64,000 nt of DNA from Winogradskyella sediminis (GTDB lineage: Bacteria > Bacteroidota > Bacteroidia > Flavobacteriales > Flavobacteriaceae). Shown here in pieces: positions 9,201-17,541 of this stretch. Position 1 is the first letter of the stretch, and each line of letters begins with the position of its first letter. Position numbers and translations under genes: made by a program. Where the stretch lies: contig NZ_QUNH01000001.1 in NCBI RefSeq assembly GCF_003387355.1, forward strand, positions 1,250,023-1,314,022, given 5' to 3'. The notes beneath the pieces are model-generated. The model did not search any database and was not told the origin of the DNA. It saw only the letters and a program-made list of their open reading frames with translations.

Positions 9201-11285
9201 GTCTAAAACCACTAAAGCATTGAGCGTCGCATTGAGATTATCATCCTTATATTGAGAGTTGATGGTACCATTACCATTTTCAACGTTACCATTGATATTT
9301 AGATTTTTAATAGCGTAATCGTTCAATTGAAATTCCGAGATTTTAGCTTCTAAATCGGCATTTAAAGTGTTTAAGGTACTTCCGTTTCCTTGCGATTTTA
9401 GGGTGAGGCTTAGGGAGCCAAGTTGTGGGTTATTTAAAAGTTCATCTAGTTTATAGTTCTCAATGGCAACGTCGGCATTAAAAGCGATATTATTTGTGTT
9501 TTGATATCTGCCATCTAACGTAGCTACACCTTGTGTGGTGGTTAATTTTGCTGTAGTTGAAATAGCCTTGAGCGTACCTTCTATTTGAGCGGTAAACCGA
9601 ACATCTTTAGGTAAATGGACACCCAAATCTGTTTCGTTAAAAAATTGAATTAAATCAGTGCGTTTTGTGATTGCTAAAAACTGTGGAATGTTTAATTGTA
9701 ATATTTCGGTGTTGGTTACATTTTGAAGGGTTCCTTGGGTGGTAATTTTAGTGGCATTTCCCCAATTTAATTCCGCATTTGTTAAGTTAATAGCGGCCAA
9801 AGTGCCTGAGGCGTTAATGTTTCCTTTGAGTGGTTTTTTGCTTAAAGTGTTGAGGTAAGTATTGTTTTTTAAATTGGGTTGAAACTTAAATAGTTCCGAG
9901 AATGAAAGCTGAAATGATGGGAGATTTAGTGCAATCTTAGTCGTTTCAGGGGATTCTATAAAAGTTGAAAGAGATTGGTAATCTAAATGGACATAACCAG
10001 AAATCGCATTTTTATTGAGTCGGAAGTCTAAATCATTCAAGCGCATACGCTCGTCTGTGGCTTTAAAATTAACCGCCAATTGATTTAGGTATAAGCCTGA
10101 AAATTCCTTAAAACTTAGTTGCTCTAAATTTAAAGTTGCACTTTTATCTTGTAATGCGATGGCTTTAGCTTGAAGCGTAAAATTTGAAAGTGCAATGGCA
10201 TTTGGATTGAACACTTCTTTTTGAGCTTCGGCCTCTCCAACGGCATAATTAATTTGATTGTTTTCAAAATCAATTTCCGCGACATTGAGCTTTAGTTGTG
10301 GCCATTCAAAACCAGAAGTATTGGTTTCTGATGTAGTGGTGACGTCTTCGGTTCTCTGTGTGATACCATTGATTTTAAACTCAGTATTTAAAGACACTTT
10401 AGAATTTTTAAGCGTGATTCTATCGAGATTAAATTCACTATTAACTAAATTAATTAGTGGTGATGTGGCTTCAAATTCTGAGATGGTAACATCTGCAATT
10501 AATTGACCTGGTTGGGATTCGTAATACGCTACAACGTTGTTTAAGGCAATATTTTCAACTGATAATTGCGGTAATGGACCGTTAGATGAGGTAGTATCAA
10601 TTGCAACAGGTTTTTGAATAAATTTAATATGCGCGTCGTTAAGTTCAATAGCTGAAGCATCAAAAATCATAGCTTCAATATTGGTGGTTTTCATATCAGC
10701 ATTAAAGTGGCCAATTTTAAATCTAGAATCAATTCCTGTGACAGCATCGTCATAAACCACATCAAAATTATTGAAATTTAACTGACCCAAAACTAGGTTT
10801 AATGGAGTAGAGGTGGTGTCTTTTTCAACTTTGGTAGTGTCTGAGGTTGCAAATGCATCAATTAAAAATTGAAAATTAAAACCTTCAATACTATCTTTTC
10901 TAATGACATTGGCGCGCAATCCATCCCAATTTAAAGCATCGACTCCAATACCATTACCACTTATAATTTTAAAAAGCGGAATGTTTGCTTCGAGTGATTT
11001 AGAATAAATTAAAGTGTCTCTTTTTTTGTCTTCCAGGTATAAACCATCAAGTTGTAAGTCACCGTCAAATGTAATAAAGAGCTTTTCTATAGCTACTTTG
11101 GTTCCTGTTTTATCTGAAATAAAATTTACAGCTTTATTTACAATGATACGTTGTCCCCAAGGACTGCGGACAAAAAGTACGACCAACAATAAAAACAGCA
11201 AAATACCGAGCAGAATACGTAAGGTTCTGCGTAACCAACGAAATTTTCGCTTTTTAGGTTTTGGGGATGCTGTGTTTTCGGTCAT
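6210..11285 (-). CDS. tamB: TamB family translocation/assembly module (DUF490)
   Basis: A 1,691-residue envelope protein. A basic N-terminus (PKPKKRKFRWLRR) precedes one membrane helix at about residues 22-44. A very long region of repeating amphipathic beta strands follows (the beta-taco/AsmA-like lipid groove), and the C-terminal DUF490 domain covers about the last 400 residues and carries YRLKGFRKSEFE and a GIGLIFTQEFNQF stretch. The tail is charged and coiled-coil-like (KKNKKEQEEAEEKQEAK). Members of this family link the inner membrane to an Omp85 partner, here TamL encoded directly downstream, for outer membrane protein insertion or phospholipid transport. It is larger than the E. coli protein, as is usual in Bacteroidota. 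Confidence 0.92.
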   Translation of the reverse strand: MTENTASPKPKKRKFRWLRRTLRILLGILLFLLLVVLFVRSPWGQRIIVNKAVNFISDKTGTKVAIEKLFITFDGDLQLDGLYLEDKKRDTLIYSKSLEANIPLFKIISGNGIGVDALNWDGLRANVIRKDSIEGFNFQFLIDAFATSDTTKVEKDTTSTPLNLVLGQLNFNNFDVVYDDAVTGIDSRFKIGHFNADMKTTNIEAMIFDASAIELNDAHIKFIQKPVAIDTTSSNGPLPQLSVENIALNNVVAYYESQPGQLIADVTISEFEATSPLINLVNSEFNLDRITLKNSKVSLNTEFKINGITQRTEDVTTTSETNTSGFEWPQLKLNVAEIDFENNQINYAVGEAEAQKEVFNPNAIALSNFTLQAKAIALQDKSATLNLEQLSFKEFSGLYLNQLAVNFKATDERMRLNDLDFRLNKNAISGYVHLDYQSLSTFIESPETTKIALNLPSFQLSFSELFKFQPNLKNNTYLNTLSKKPLKGNINASGTLAAINLTNAELNWGNATKITTQGTLQNVTNTEILQLNIPQFLAITKRTDLIQFFNETDLGVHLPKDVRFTAQIEGTLKAISTTAKLTTTQGVATLDGRYQNTNNIAFNADVAIENYKLDELLNNPQLGSLSLTLKSQGNGSTLNTLNADLEAKISEFQLNDYAIKNLNINGNVENGNGTINSQYKDDNLNATLNALVVLDSIQPEAKLEVDIIGANLQALGLMSRNVKTAMHINAEFKGNGDRYNANALVDNGVVVYDNNSYLIGEIDASAFVANDTTSVALTNKMVHLNLESNTNPQTFSKALKRHVLSYFYRDEAVSDTITDFVNLKLKGKISESPLLNDVFLVNVQDLDTIDVAIDFKERDRLLTANITAPHFNYSGNTIDSLVLSMDTDKDNFNFNLGFKNINAGPLDVPKTIIKGKQSDHELALDFLGYHDDEQLLNVNTKLTGNRDRLAFTVNPENLILNKEPWTIPQENEMIITDKHLEFNAFKITKNSQSITLTDQLERIENQHVAITFEDFDINEVFNYLSPTSELANGRLNGDFILENPFGNTGILANINIEEFELLDTNLGTFSLNGNSIETNNYAFNAGLKGGDIDFDLAGDYTVTGKSANLDLDLDINTFKMKALNTLSLGEVKEGEGYFTGNFKVTGTTADPQYNGFLNFKDATFNIAKLNSEFSMADEKLNINNAGLSMTDFTIKDENKNALVLSGTVGTERFVNPTFDLNVKATNFQVLNATKEDNENFYGKASFNANAKLTGDLQIPKLDAKLTIGSDTDFTYVMPASVASIEERDGVVTFVNRENPDAILTQTEEETATIKGFDISSQINIGKNAAVTVVLDEETGDNFKASGEGELLFTMTPNGRITLTGSYEIIDGHYELNLYNLVNRKFLMASGSRVTWSGDPLDAELDVRAIYNLETSASGLMASQISGSDPSVQNKFKQVLPFNVYLNIDGELLQPKITFGLDMPEEEQGAIGGQVYSRVQQVNQQEGELNRQVFSLLVLNRFYPDSGSDGSSGGFATIARDNLNDAVSDQLNSFSDKLLGQSGIELDFGLNSYTDYQGDAPTDRTQLDIAAQKKLFNDRLTVSVGSEVDVQGSSSTGEETPIIGNVSLEYTITEDGRYRLKGFRKSEFENVIDGQTIVSGIGLIFTQEFNQFSELWEAILRSKKNKKEQEEAEEKQEAKAANTDQSIEQKQH

Positions 11286-11410
11286 CTTAAATTCTCAAAG
11301 ATATACGTGTAAAAGTATTATAATTGTCTTTATTGCTAATAATATTAACGCTCTCGAGTTAATTTTTAACTAAATATAAGAAGTAAATTGAAGAGTGAAT
11401 TTGGTATGAC

Positions 11411-11446
11411 AAAAAAAAGCCGAACTCATTGTCCGGCTTTTTTTTT
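11411..11446 (-). terminator. Rho-independent terminator after metX
   Basis: The stem AAAAGCCG / CGGCTTTT with extended A and T runs on both sides lies 25 bases beyond the metX stop. On the minus strand it ends in a T-tract, so it closes the metY-osmC-metX operon; the flanking A-run would also allow use from the other side. Confidence 0.85.
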
Positions 11447-11470
11447 GTGATAAGTTAAATCTAAGGAAAT

Positions 11471-12478
11471 CTACGCCACTTGTTGTTTTAATGCGGTATT
11501 AGATTTTGATACACTAGAAAAAATAGGTTTTAGAAAGCGCGCTAATTGATCAAACTCTATTAAGAAGGCATCGTGACCATGCACTGATTTAATTTCGTGA
11601 ATACTGATGTTATCTTTAACGCTTTTTAAATCCACATAGGTATTCCAATTTTCATCGGCTTTAAAAAACAAATCCGAATTAATTGTAATGATATGAATGT
11701 CGCTCTCGATTTTTGAAGCCACATCTAAAAAATGTGTTCGGTCTCTAGTGATATCTATCGTTCTTAAAATTTGATTCATCAGTTTATATGCGCTTACCTG
11801 AAAACGATTTTCTAAAGCCTTACCATGATAGCTCAACCAAGATTCTATATTAAATAAGTTACTAGATGCTTTGGTGCGTTCAAATTTTTGGGTTAATGAT
11901 TCGGGTGTGCGATACAAGGTCATGGCATGCATTCTTGCATCGGCTAAGGGTTGCGCGGAGTTGTTTAATATGGCATCTTGAATATGGCAATTGGCAATTA
12001 CCCAGTCGGTCGATTTCCAGTCTGTTGCAATAGGTATTACATGTTGAATTAATTGTGGTTGTAGTACTGCTAATTCCCATGCAATGCCCCCTCCAACAGA
12101 GCCTCCAACAACGGCAAATAATTTTTTAATTTCGAGTTGAGCAATAGCTAATGCCAATAAATTTGCCACATCTCTAGCCGTAAAATCTTTATAGTTTTCT
12201 ATAAGTTGTGTTGGATCGTTGTCATAGCCATTACCTAAAATATTAAACGCTAAAATGGTGTATGTGTTAGTGTCTATGCATTTATGGTCTCCAACAATAT
12301 CATTCCACCAACCATGTTCGCCAACTACATTTGAGTTTCCGGTCAGGGCGTGGTTTATCAAAACGATAGGTGCTGAATGCAAAGGTTTGCCAAAAGTTTG
12401 GTAAGACAATTTTGGACTAATTGTCTTACCACTTTCGGTTGTGTAATTACGAATTGAGATATACTGTAAGTCTATCAT
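11471..12478 (-). CDS. metX: homoserine O-acetyltransferase family alpha/beta hydrolase
   Basis: A 335-residue alpha/beta-hydrolase. The nucleophile elbow is VGGSVGGG with Ser127, Asp269 lies in INSDLFF and His302 in VHGHDAF, giving a complete triad. NHALTGNSNV near residue 42 is the MetX oxyanion region. The usual family elbow is GGSMGG, so a Val replaces Met here. The enzyme activates homoserine as an O-acyl ester for sulfhydrylation by the MetY protein encoded two genes upstream. It starts 10 bases after the osmC stop, so they are co-transcribed and under the SAM-I riboswitch. Acetyl versus succinyl specificity cannot be read with certainty; acetyl is the family default. Confidence 0.85.
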   Translation of the reverse strand: MIDLQYISIRNYTTESGKTISPKLSYQTFGKPLHSAPIVLINHALTGNSNVVGEHGWWNDIVGDHKCIDTNTYTILAFNILGNGYDNDPTQLIENYKDFTARDVANLLALAIAQLEIKKLFAVVGGSVGGGIAWELAVLQPQLIQHVIPIATDWKSTDWVIANCHIQDAILNNSAQPLADARMHAMTLYRTPESLTQKFERTKASSNLFNIESWLSYHGKALENRFQVSAYKLMNQILRTIDITRDRTHFLDVASKIESDIHIITINSDLFFKADENWNTYVDLKSVKDNISIHEIKSVHGHDAFLIEFDQLARFLKPIFSSVSKSNTALKQQVA

Positions 12479-12488
12479 AACAATTTGA

Positions 12489-12941
12489 TTATATAGCCGT
12501 ATATTCTTTTTCTACGGACAGTTTTATAGGAGTTACCTGCTGTAAATTGTCATTTACAGGACAGCGATCTTCGACAATCTGAAGCCATTTGGTTAAGACT
12601 TCAATGCTGGCGTCAGTCTCAGGAATAAGGTTGAGATTAATGCTTTTAAAGCCCGCACGTTCTTTGGTAGCGGTGCCTAAAAACCGATCAGGATTTAATT
12701 CACCTGAAACCTCAATTTTTAAACGTTTTATTTTGAAACCTAATTCTTTTGCTACAAGGTGGCCAACAACATTAGCGCATCCGGCAAAACCTGCTAAGAT
12801 GTATTCTACAGGGTTAGCACCTTCATCTGTTCCTCCTAAAGCTTCTGGTTCATCTACAACTAATGAAAATTGTCTTGTTTTAGCTATAAATTGAGTAGCA
12901 GAAGTACTGTCTCCTACTACTGAGAATTTTAAATCACTCAT
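12489..12941 (-). CDS. OsmC/Ohr family protein in the methionine operon
   Basis: A 150-residue OsmC-fold protein with the two redox cysteines of the family, C55 in GFAGCANVVGH and C127 in DRCPVND. OsmC/Ohr proteins reduce organic hydroperoxides with Cys. Its place between metY and metX, with short spacers, suggests a role linked to sulfur metabolism, for example handling persulfide or sulfide-derived reactive species, but this is inference from context. The fold and Cys pair are clear. Confidence 0.85.
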   Translation of the reverse strand: MSDLKFSVVGDSTSATQFIAKTRQFSLVVDEPEALGGTDEGANPVEYILAGFAGCANVVGHLVAKELGFKIKRLKIEVSGELNPDRFLGTATKERAGFKSINLNLIPETDASIEVLTKWLQIVEDRCPVNDNLQQVTPIKLSVEKEYTAI

Positions 12942-13025
12942 GTTTTTTTATCTGTTAAGTGTTGAAAACAATAAAATAGATGCCTTTATGGATTAAAGAC
13001 ATCCATTTTTCATCACAATTTAAAT

Positions 13026-14324
13026 TTAGTTTTGAAGTGCTTTTTTCTGATTAACTACAGCAAAAGCTTCTTTTAAATCGGCTTTCAAGTCTTCAATATT
13101 TTCAATACCTACAGACAAACGAATTAAGTCTTTTGTGACTCCGGTAGTTTCTTGTGCATCGTCACTTAATTGTTGATGCGTTGTACTTGCTGGATGAATA
13201 ATTAGAGATTTTGTATCTCCAATATTTGCTAATAGAGAGAATAATTTGGTGGTATCTGCAATGGTTTTTGCAGCTTCATAACCACCAATGGCACCAAATG
13301 TTACGACGCCACTTTGACCTTCAGGTAAATACTTTTTGGCTAAGCTGTGATATGCACTGCTTTCAAGTCCTGGGTAATTTACCCATTTTACTTCAGGTTG
13401 TTCTTCTAACCATTTGGCGAGTTCGAGAGCATTTTCGCTATGTTTTTTAATACGAAGTTCTAAGGTTTCTAAACCTTGAATAATTTGAAATGCGTTAAAT
13501 GGGCTTAACGCACCACCATAATCTCGTAAACCTTCTACTCTAATTTTAGCGATAAATGCAGCGGCACCAATGGCTTCACTATAGACCAATCCGTGGTAAC
13601 CCGCTGATGGTTCTGTGAATTCTGTGAATTTTCCATTGGTCCAGTCAAATGTACCAGCATCAATGATAACCCCTCCAAGAGATGTTCCGTTTCCAGAAAT
13701 GTATTTGGTTAAGGAGTGAATAACGATGTTAGCACCATATTGTATTGGGTTTAATAAATAAGGTGTTGCAACCGTATTGTCTACTATTAACGGTACTTTG
13801 TGTGCTTTAGCTCCAGAAGAAATGGCCTCGAGATCTAAGACATCTAATTTTGGATTTCCTAAGGATTCTACAAAAAAAGCTCTTGTGTTTTCTTGTGCCG
13901 CTTTTTCAAATTCTTCAGGATTTGAAGCGTCTACAAAGGTTGTTGTAATACCGTGTCTTGGTAAAGTGACACTTAGTAAATTGTATGTGCCACCATACAA
14001 ACTACTCGATGCTACAATATGATCTCCTGCTCTTAAAAGTGTAAGGAGTGTGGTAGCGATTGCAGAGGTTCCTGAGGCTGTTGCTACAGCTGCAATACCA
14101 CCTTCTAAAGCCGCTAAACGTTGCTCTAAAATATCGTTCGTAGGGTTGTTTAAACGGGTGTAAATGTAGCCAGGAACAGAAAGGTTAAATCGTCCTGCGG
14201 CATCATCCGAGTCATTAAAAACATACGATGAAGTTTGGTAAATAGGAACAGCTCTTGTACCTGAAGTTTGACTAACGTCGTGTCCTGCGTGCAACGCTTG
14301 TGTTGCAAATTTTTGTGTACTCAT
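13026..14324 (-). CDS. metY: O-acetylhomoserine sulfhydrylase (O-acetylhomoserine aminocarboxypropyltransferase)
   Basis: A 432-residue PLP enzyme of the Cys/Met metabolism family. ATASGTSAIATTLLTLL (about residues 81-97) and SSLYGGTYNL are cofactor-site signatures, and Lys207 in VIHSLTKYISGNGTSLGG forms the Schiff base. Length (about 430) and the HSLTKYISGNG sequence separate it from the shorter cystathionine synthases. It converts O-acetylhomoserine and sulfide to homocysteine. It is the first gene of the operon and lies directly downstream of a SAM-I riboswitch, so its expression should fall when S-adenosylmethionine is abundant. Confidence 0.93.
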   Translation of the reverse strand: MSTQKFATQALHAGHDVSQTSGTRAVPIYQTSSYVFNDSDDAAGRFNLSVPGYIYTRLNNPTNDILEQRLAALEGGIAAVATASGTSAIATTLLTLLRAGDHIVASSSLYGGTYNLLSVTLPRHGITTTFVDASNPEEFEKAAQENTRAFFVESLGNPKLDVLDLEAISSGAKAHKVPLIVDNTVATPYLLNPIQYGANIVIHSLTKYISGNGTSLGGVIIDAGTFDWTNGKFTEFTEPSAGYHGLVYSEAIGAAAFIAKIRVEGLRDYGGALSPFNAFQIIQGLETLELRIKKHSENALELAKWLEEQPEVKWVNYPGLESSAYHSLAKKYLPEGQSGVVTFGAIGGYEAAKTIADTTKLFSLLANIGDTKSLIIHPASTTHQQLSDDAQETTGVTKDLIRLSVGIENIEDLKADLKEAFAVVNQKKALQN

Positions 14325-14418
14325 TTTTCTAAGTTTTTGAGTTAATAAAAGATTAAACCAAAAGCCAAATAAGCCTCGTTAGAAGCGAACTTAATAGAAA
14401 AATATTATAAAGAAAATG

Positions 14419-14440
14419 CTAATTACAGATGGGTAATTAG
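14419..14440 (-). terminator. expression-platform terminator of the SAM-I riboswitch
   Basis: Perfect 8-bp arms CTAATTAC / GTAATTAG with a 6-base loop, followed on the minus strand by a T-rich stretch (CATTTTCTTTATAA). It begins six bases after the riboswitch P1 helix closes, the right place for a SAM-dependent terminator. Confidence 0.65.
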
Positions 14441-14445
14441 TCTTG

Positions 14446-14570
14446 AGTTATCTATCCAATTATTCGATTAATGAATCAAATAATTAAGTAGAATTTAGCA
14501 CCTTCTTAGTAAATCTAAGGGTTGCTAAGGCTTCATTGGGTCATTCCCTCCACCTTTCTTGATAACATTT
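14446..14570 (-). ncRNA. SAM-I (S-box) riboswitch
   Basis: On the minus strand the highly conserved S-box core is present: GTTATCAAGAAAGGTGGAGG, then GGAATGACCCAATGAAGCC, then TAGCAACCC and AAGGTGCTAAATTC. P1 closes by GTTATC (complement of 14561-14566) pairing with GATAAC (complement of 14447-14452). P4 is an AT-rich hairpin AATTATTtGATT / AATCgAATAATT. It is about 120 nt long, as expected, and leads to metY. This is the main control element of the methionine operon. Confidence 0.95.
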
Positions 14571-14594
14571 CAGTAAGTGTTTGAACTTTGTGAG

Positions 14595-14623
14595 CACAAA
14601 TATTGCAATACAAAAATCACAAA
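14595..14623 (-). promoter_or_regulatory. candidate Bacteroidota-type promoter for the met operon
   Basis: On the minus strand TTTG (-33 type), 17 bases, then TATTTGTG, one mismatch from the flavobacterial -7 consensus TAnnTTTG. It sits about 25 bases upstream of the riboswitch P1, so a transcript starting here would carry the complete aptamer. Confidence 0.45.
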
Positions 14624-14670
14624 TCCAAATAATTTCTTGATTTTGTGAGTTTTTTATGAAATTCTTAAAA

Positions 14671-16221
14671 TTATTGATTGTTCTTTGAAAAATACTTATT
14701 TTGAATAATTTCTCCGACGGGTTTGTTTTCAATCTTGCTTTCTAACCATGAAATAATATCGAGATATAGAAAAGCACGACGTTCATATGGGTGGTCTTCA
14801 AAAGTCTTTAACGTTTGATGTAATTTCCTAAATGCATTTTTTAGATCATGCGGGTAGATATCTTGCAGACCTCTAATGAATTTTATCATTTCTTTTTGAA
14901 CTTCGTGGAGATCATTCATCTTTATTAAAAACTTATACGTACTTCGTAAAAGCGTTTCTAAATGATAGTCTAAGCCAGCTTCGTAATGCGCTACAAGATT
15001 TAATACGCGCGAAAAACAGAGTAAATCTTCGCGCATAGAAAGGGTTTTGTTTGAGATAATTTTATCCAAATACTTTATACACGCTTTATTGTTTCCGGCA
15101 CCAAAATGCAAACTTGCAAATTTGTAATAGAAAATCATTTTGTGGTGTGGGTCTATTCTATCATTAAAAGGAATTAAGGCCTTTTCAATTTTTGGAATTA
15201 AATCTAAACCCTCTTCAAAACTGCCATCAATAAAGTGCTGATTGATACTATGGAAATTGGTGTATAAGAAAACTAAAGATGCAACATTCTCGTCTTGTGG
15301 AAAGCTAGAATTTTGAATAGTAGCTTCAAATTCAGAAAACTTTTCAAGGAATTTTGGTTTATTGCCAATAAAAAATAAAGCTTCTAAAAGGTAATTGTTG
15401 CCCTTTAAAAAAAAGACAGGGTTGAGGTTAATCATGCTGGGGTTTTGATAAAATAAATCCACCCATTTTGACGCGTATTTGTAGCAATTCAAAAAATCTT
15501 GTAATAAAAAGCTCTGCCAAAGATTGGTTTTGTAAAACCATAATTTTTCACGAAAGCCTAATTTTTCGAGCTTAACTTTAGGAAGTTGTTTGTTAAAATA
15601 ATCCGTAATCATGTGAGCTTCTTCCTCGTTTCTTACATAGCCCGTTTTTAAAATGGTACTATACAGTTGAAGCGATAAATTAGAGAGTTTACTAGCAATA
15701 ACATTGAGAGAACTTAATTCCTTGGCTTGTATTGCGAGTTCGTCTGCACGTGTGCTAATACTACGGGTAATATATTGCGATTCAATAACTTTTTCGAGTT
15801 CAACGATTTCAAAAGCCGAATTTTTTTCTTCGTTTACAATCGCTAGTTCTTTTGCTTTGTCTAAAATTTTTAAGCTTTGTTTATAAAGACCTTTATGATA
15901 TAAAATGGAAGCAAAATCTAATTGTTCTCTAATTTGTAAGCGTACATTTTGATGCGAAGGGTTGAGTTTTAAGCTGATTAAAATTTGTTTGTATAAATGT
16001 GCTTTAACGTTTGCTAATTGCTGTTTTTTTACGATGCCACTTTTGATAATTGCAGATTCGTTATAGGTTTTGGCTTTGTCTAAAAGGTTAAAAAGATTTA
16101 AGAATTTAGAATCTGAATTTACACCAAGTCTCCCTACATAAAGCTTAAATTGTCGTTTTTCTGACTTTGTAAGTGACTTTACAAGTGAAAATAAATTATC
16201 TTTTTGGTCTTTAGTTATCAA
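14671..16221 (-). CDS. conserved helical (TPR-like) protein of unknown function
   Basis: A 516-residue protein with no signal peptide or membrane segment. It begins SLVKSLTKSEKRQFKLYV (about residues 13-30) and is helical throughout, with pairs of amphipathic helices such as LDFASILYHKGLYKQSLKILDKAKELA (about 100-127) that look like TPR units. I do not recognise a catalytic motif. Its ATG lies 144 bases from that of leuA on the other strand, so the two genes share a divergent promoter region. The N-terminal motif recurs, as I recall, in flavobacterial hypothetical proteins. A scaffold or regulatory role is possible but not shown by the sequence. Confidence 0.8.
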   Translation of the reverse strand: MITKDQKDNLFSLVKSLTKSEKRQFKLYVGRLGVNSDSKFLNLFNLLDKAKTYNESAIIKSGIVKKQQLANVKAHLYKQILISLKLNPSHQNVRLQIREQLDFASILYHKGLYKQSLKILDKAKELAIVNEEKNSAFEIVELEKVIESQYITRSISTRADELAIQAKELSSLNVIASKLSNLSLQLYSTILKTGYVRNEEEAHMITDYFNKQLPKVKLEKLGFREKLWFYKTNLWQSFLLQDFLNCYKYASKWVDLFYQNPSMINLNPVFFLKGNNYLLEALFFIGNKPKFLEKFSEFEATIQNSSFPQDENVASLVFLYTNFHSINQHFIDGSFEEGLDLIPKIEKALIPFNDRIDPHHKMIFYYKFASLHFGAGNNKACIKYLDKIISNKTLSMREDLLCFSRVLNLVAHYEAGLDYHLETLLRSTYKFLIKMNDLHEVQKEMIKFIRGLQDIYPHDLKNAFRKLHQTLKTFEDHPYERRAFLYLDIISWLESKIENKPVGEIIQNKYFSKNNQ

Positions 16222-16365
16222 TTGAAAATAGATTTATAAGACTGTTAATCAAGAATTTAAAATGCATTTTGTCTATTGAACATCGTAAAGTTACATTATT
16301 AACCAGGTTCAAAGCAATTTCAAAACATATATTCGTTAGACAATACTATAAATATATTTTGATAT

Positions 16366-17541
16366 ATGTCAAATAACAACATACAAATCTTCGATACAAC
16401 ACTTCGCGATGGTGAACAGGTACCAGGTTGTAAACTTAATTCGGAACAAAAAGTTGTGATTGCGGAGCAATTAGATTTACTTGGAGTTGATGTCATTGAG
16501 GCTGGGTTTCCAGTTTCTAGTCCAGGTGATTTTGAATCTGTAAACGCTATTTCTAAGATCGTTAAAAATGCTACGGTTTGCGGTTTAACAAGGGCTGTAG
16601 AAAATGATATAAAAGTGGCTGCAGAATCTTTACAATATGCAAAAAGGCCTAGAATTCATACCGGAATTGGAACTTCAGATTTACATATTTTACATAAGTT
16701 TAAATCTAACAGAGATGCTATTATTGAGCGTGCTTTTGATGCTGTAAAATATGCTAAATCCTTTGTTGAGGATGTGGAGTTTTATGCAGAAGATGCGGGT
16801 CGTACTGAAAATGAATACTTGGCGAGAGTTTGTGAAGCGGCTATAAAGGCAGGTGCTACGGTATTAAATATTCCAGATACCACGGGCTATTGTTTGCCGA
16901 GTGAGTATGGTGCTAAGATAAAGTACTTAAAAGAAAATGTAAAAGGTATTGAAAAGGCTATTTTGTCTTGTCATTGTCATAACGATTTAGGTTTGGCTAC
17001 TGCTAATTCTATTGAGGGTGTTATTAATGGTGCGCGCCAGATAGAGTGCACAATTAATGGAATTGGTGAACGTGCAGGTAATACGGCTTTAGAGGAAGTC
17101 GTCATGGTGTTGAAGCAACATCCTTATTTAAATTTAGACACCAATGTAAACACCTCCATGTTATATGGTATGAGTCAGTTGGTTAGTGATAGTATGGGTA
17201 TTTATACTCAGCCAAATAAAGCGATTGTTGGTTCTAATGCTTTTGCGCATAGTTCAGGAATCCATCAAGATGGTGTTATAAAAAACCGAGAAACTTACGA
17301 GATAATTAATCCTGTAGATGTTGGAGTAACTGAATCTGCTATTGTTTTAACGGCAAGAAGTGGAAGAGCAGCTTTGGCATATAGGGCAAAAAATGTAGGT
17401 TACGAACTTACCAAGCTACAATTAGATGATGTCTATGCTAATTTTTTGCGTTTTGCAGATCAAAAAAAGGAGATAAATGATAGTGATATTCATCAAATCA
17501 TTGAAACAAGTAAGGTGTATCAACAAATAATTTCAGCATAG
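16366..17541 (+). CDS. leuA: 2-isopropylmalate synthase
   Basis: A 391-residue DRE-TIM metallolyase. The N-terminal [13 protein letters not shown] (residues 10-22) is the family signature, and [14 protein letters not shown] and [16 protein letters not shown] supply metal ligands and the GxGERxG loop. It condenses acetyl-CoA and 2-ketoisovalerate, the first step to leucine. At 391 residues it has the catalytic domain and a short subdomain but lacks the C-terminal regulatory LeuA dimer domain of about 120 residues found in the 500+ residue form, so classical leucine feedback through that domain is not expected. It is the first gene of leuACDB-ppc. Homocitrate or citramalate synthase activity is less likely given the leuCDB context. 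Confidence 0.93.
   Translation: MSNNNIQIFDTTLRDGEQVPGCKLNSEQKVVIAEQLDLLGVDVIEAGFPVSSPGDFESVNAISKIVKNATVCGLTRAVENDIKVAAESLQYAKRPRIHTGIGTSDLHILHKFKSNRDAIIERAFDAVKYAKSFVEDVEFYAEDAGRTENEYLARVCEAAIKAGATVLNIPDTTGYCLPSEYGAKIKYLKENVKGIEKAILSCHCHNDLGLATANSIEGVINGARQIECTINGIGERAGNTALEEVVMVLKQHPYLNLDTNVNTSMLYGMSQLVSDSMGIYTQPNKAIVGSNAFAHSSGIHQDGVIKNRETYEIINPVDVGVTESAIVLTARSGRAALAYRAKNVGYELTKLQLDDVYANFLRFADQKKEINDSDIHQIIETSKVYQQIISA

Noticed and set aside
6229..11373. Several plus-strand frames inside tamB and upstream of it
   Set aside because: They lie opposite the long tamB frame, have low-complexity Ser/Leu-rich composition and no start context.
14541..14732. A 63-residue frame on the minus strand overlapping the end of the 516-residue gene
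   Set aside because: It covers the S-box aptamer core and its codons follow the riboswitch, so it is a chance frame.
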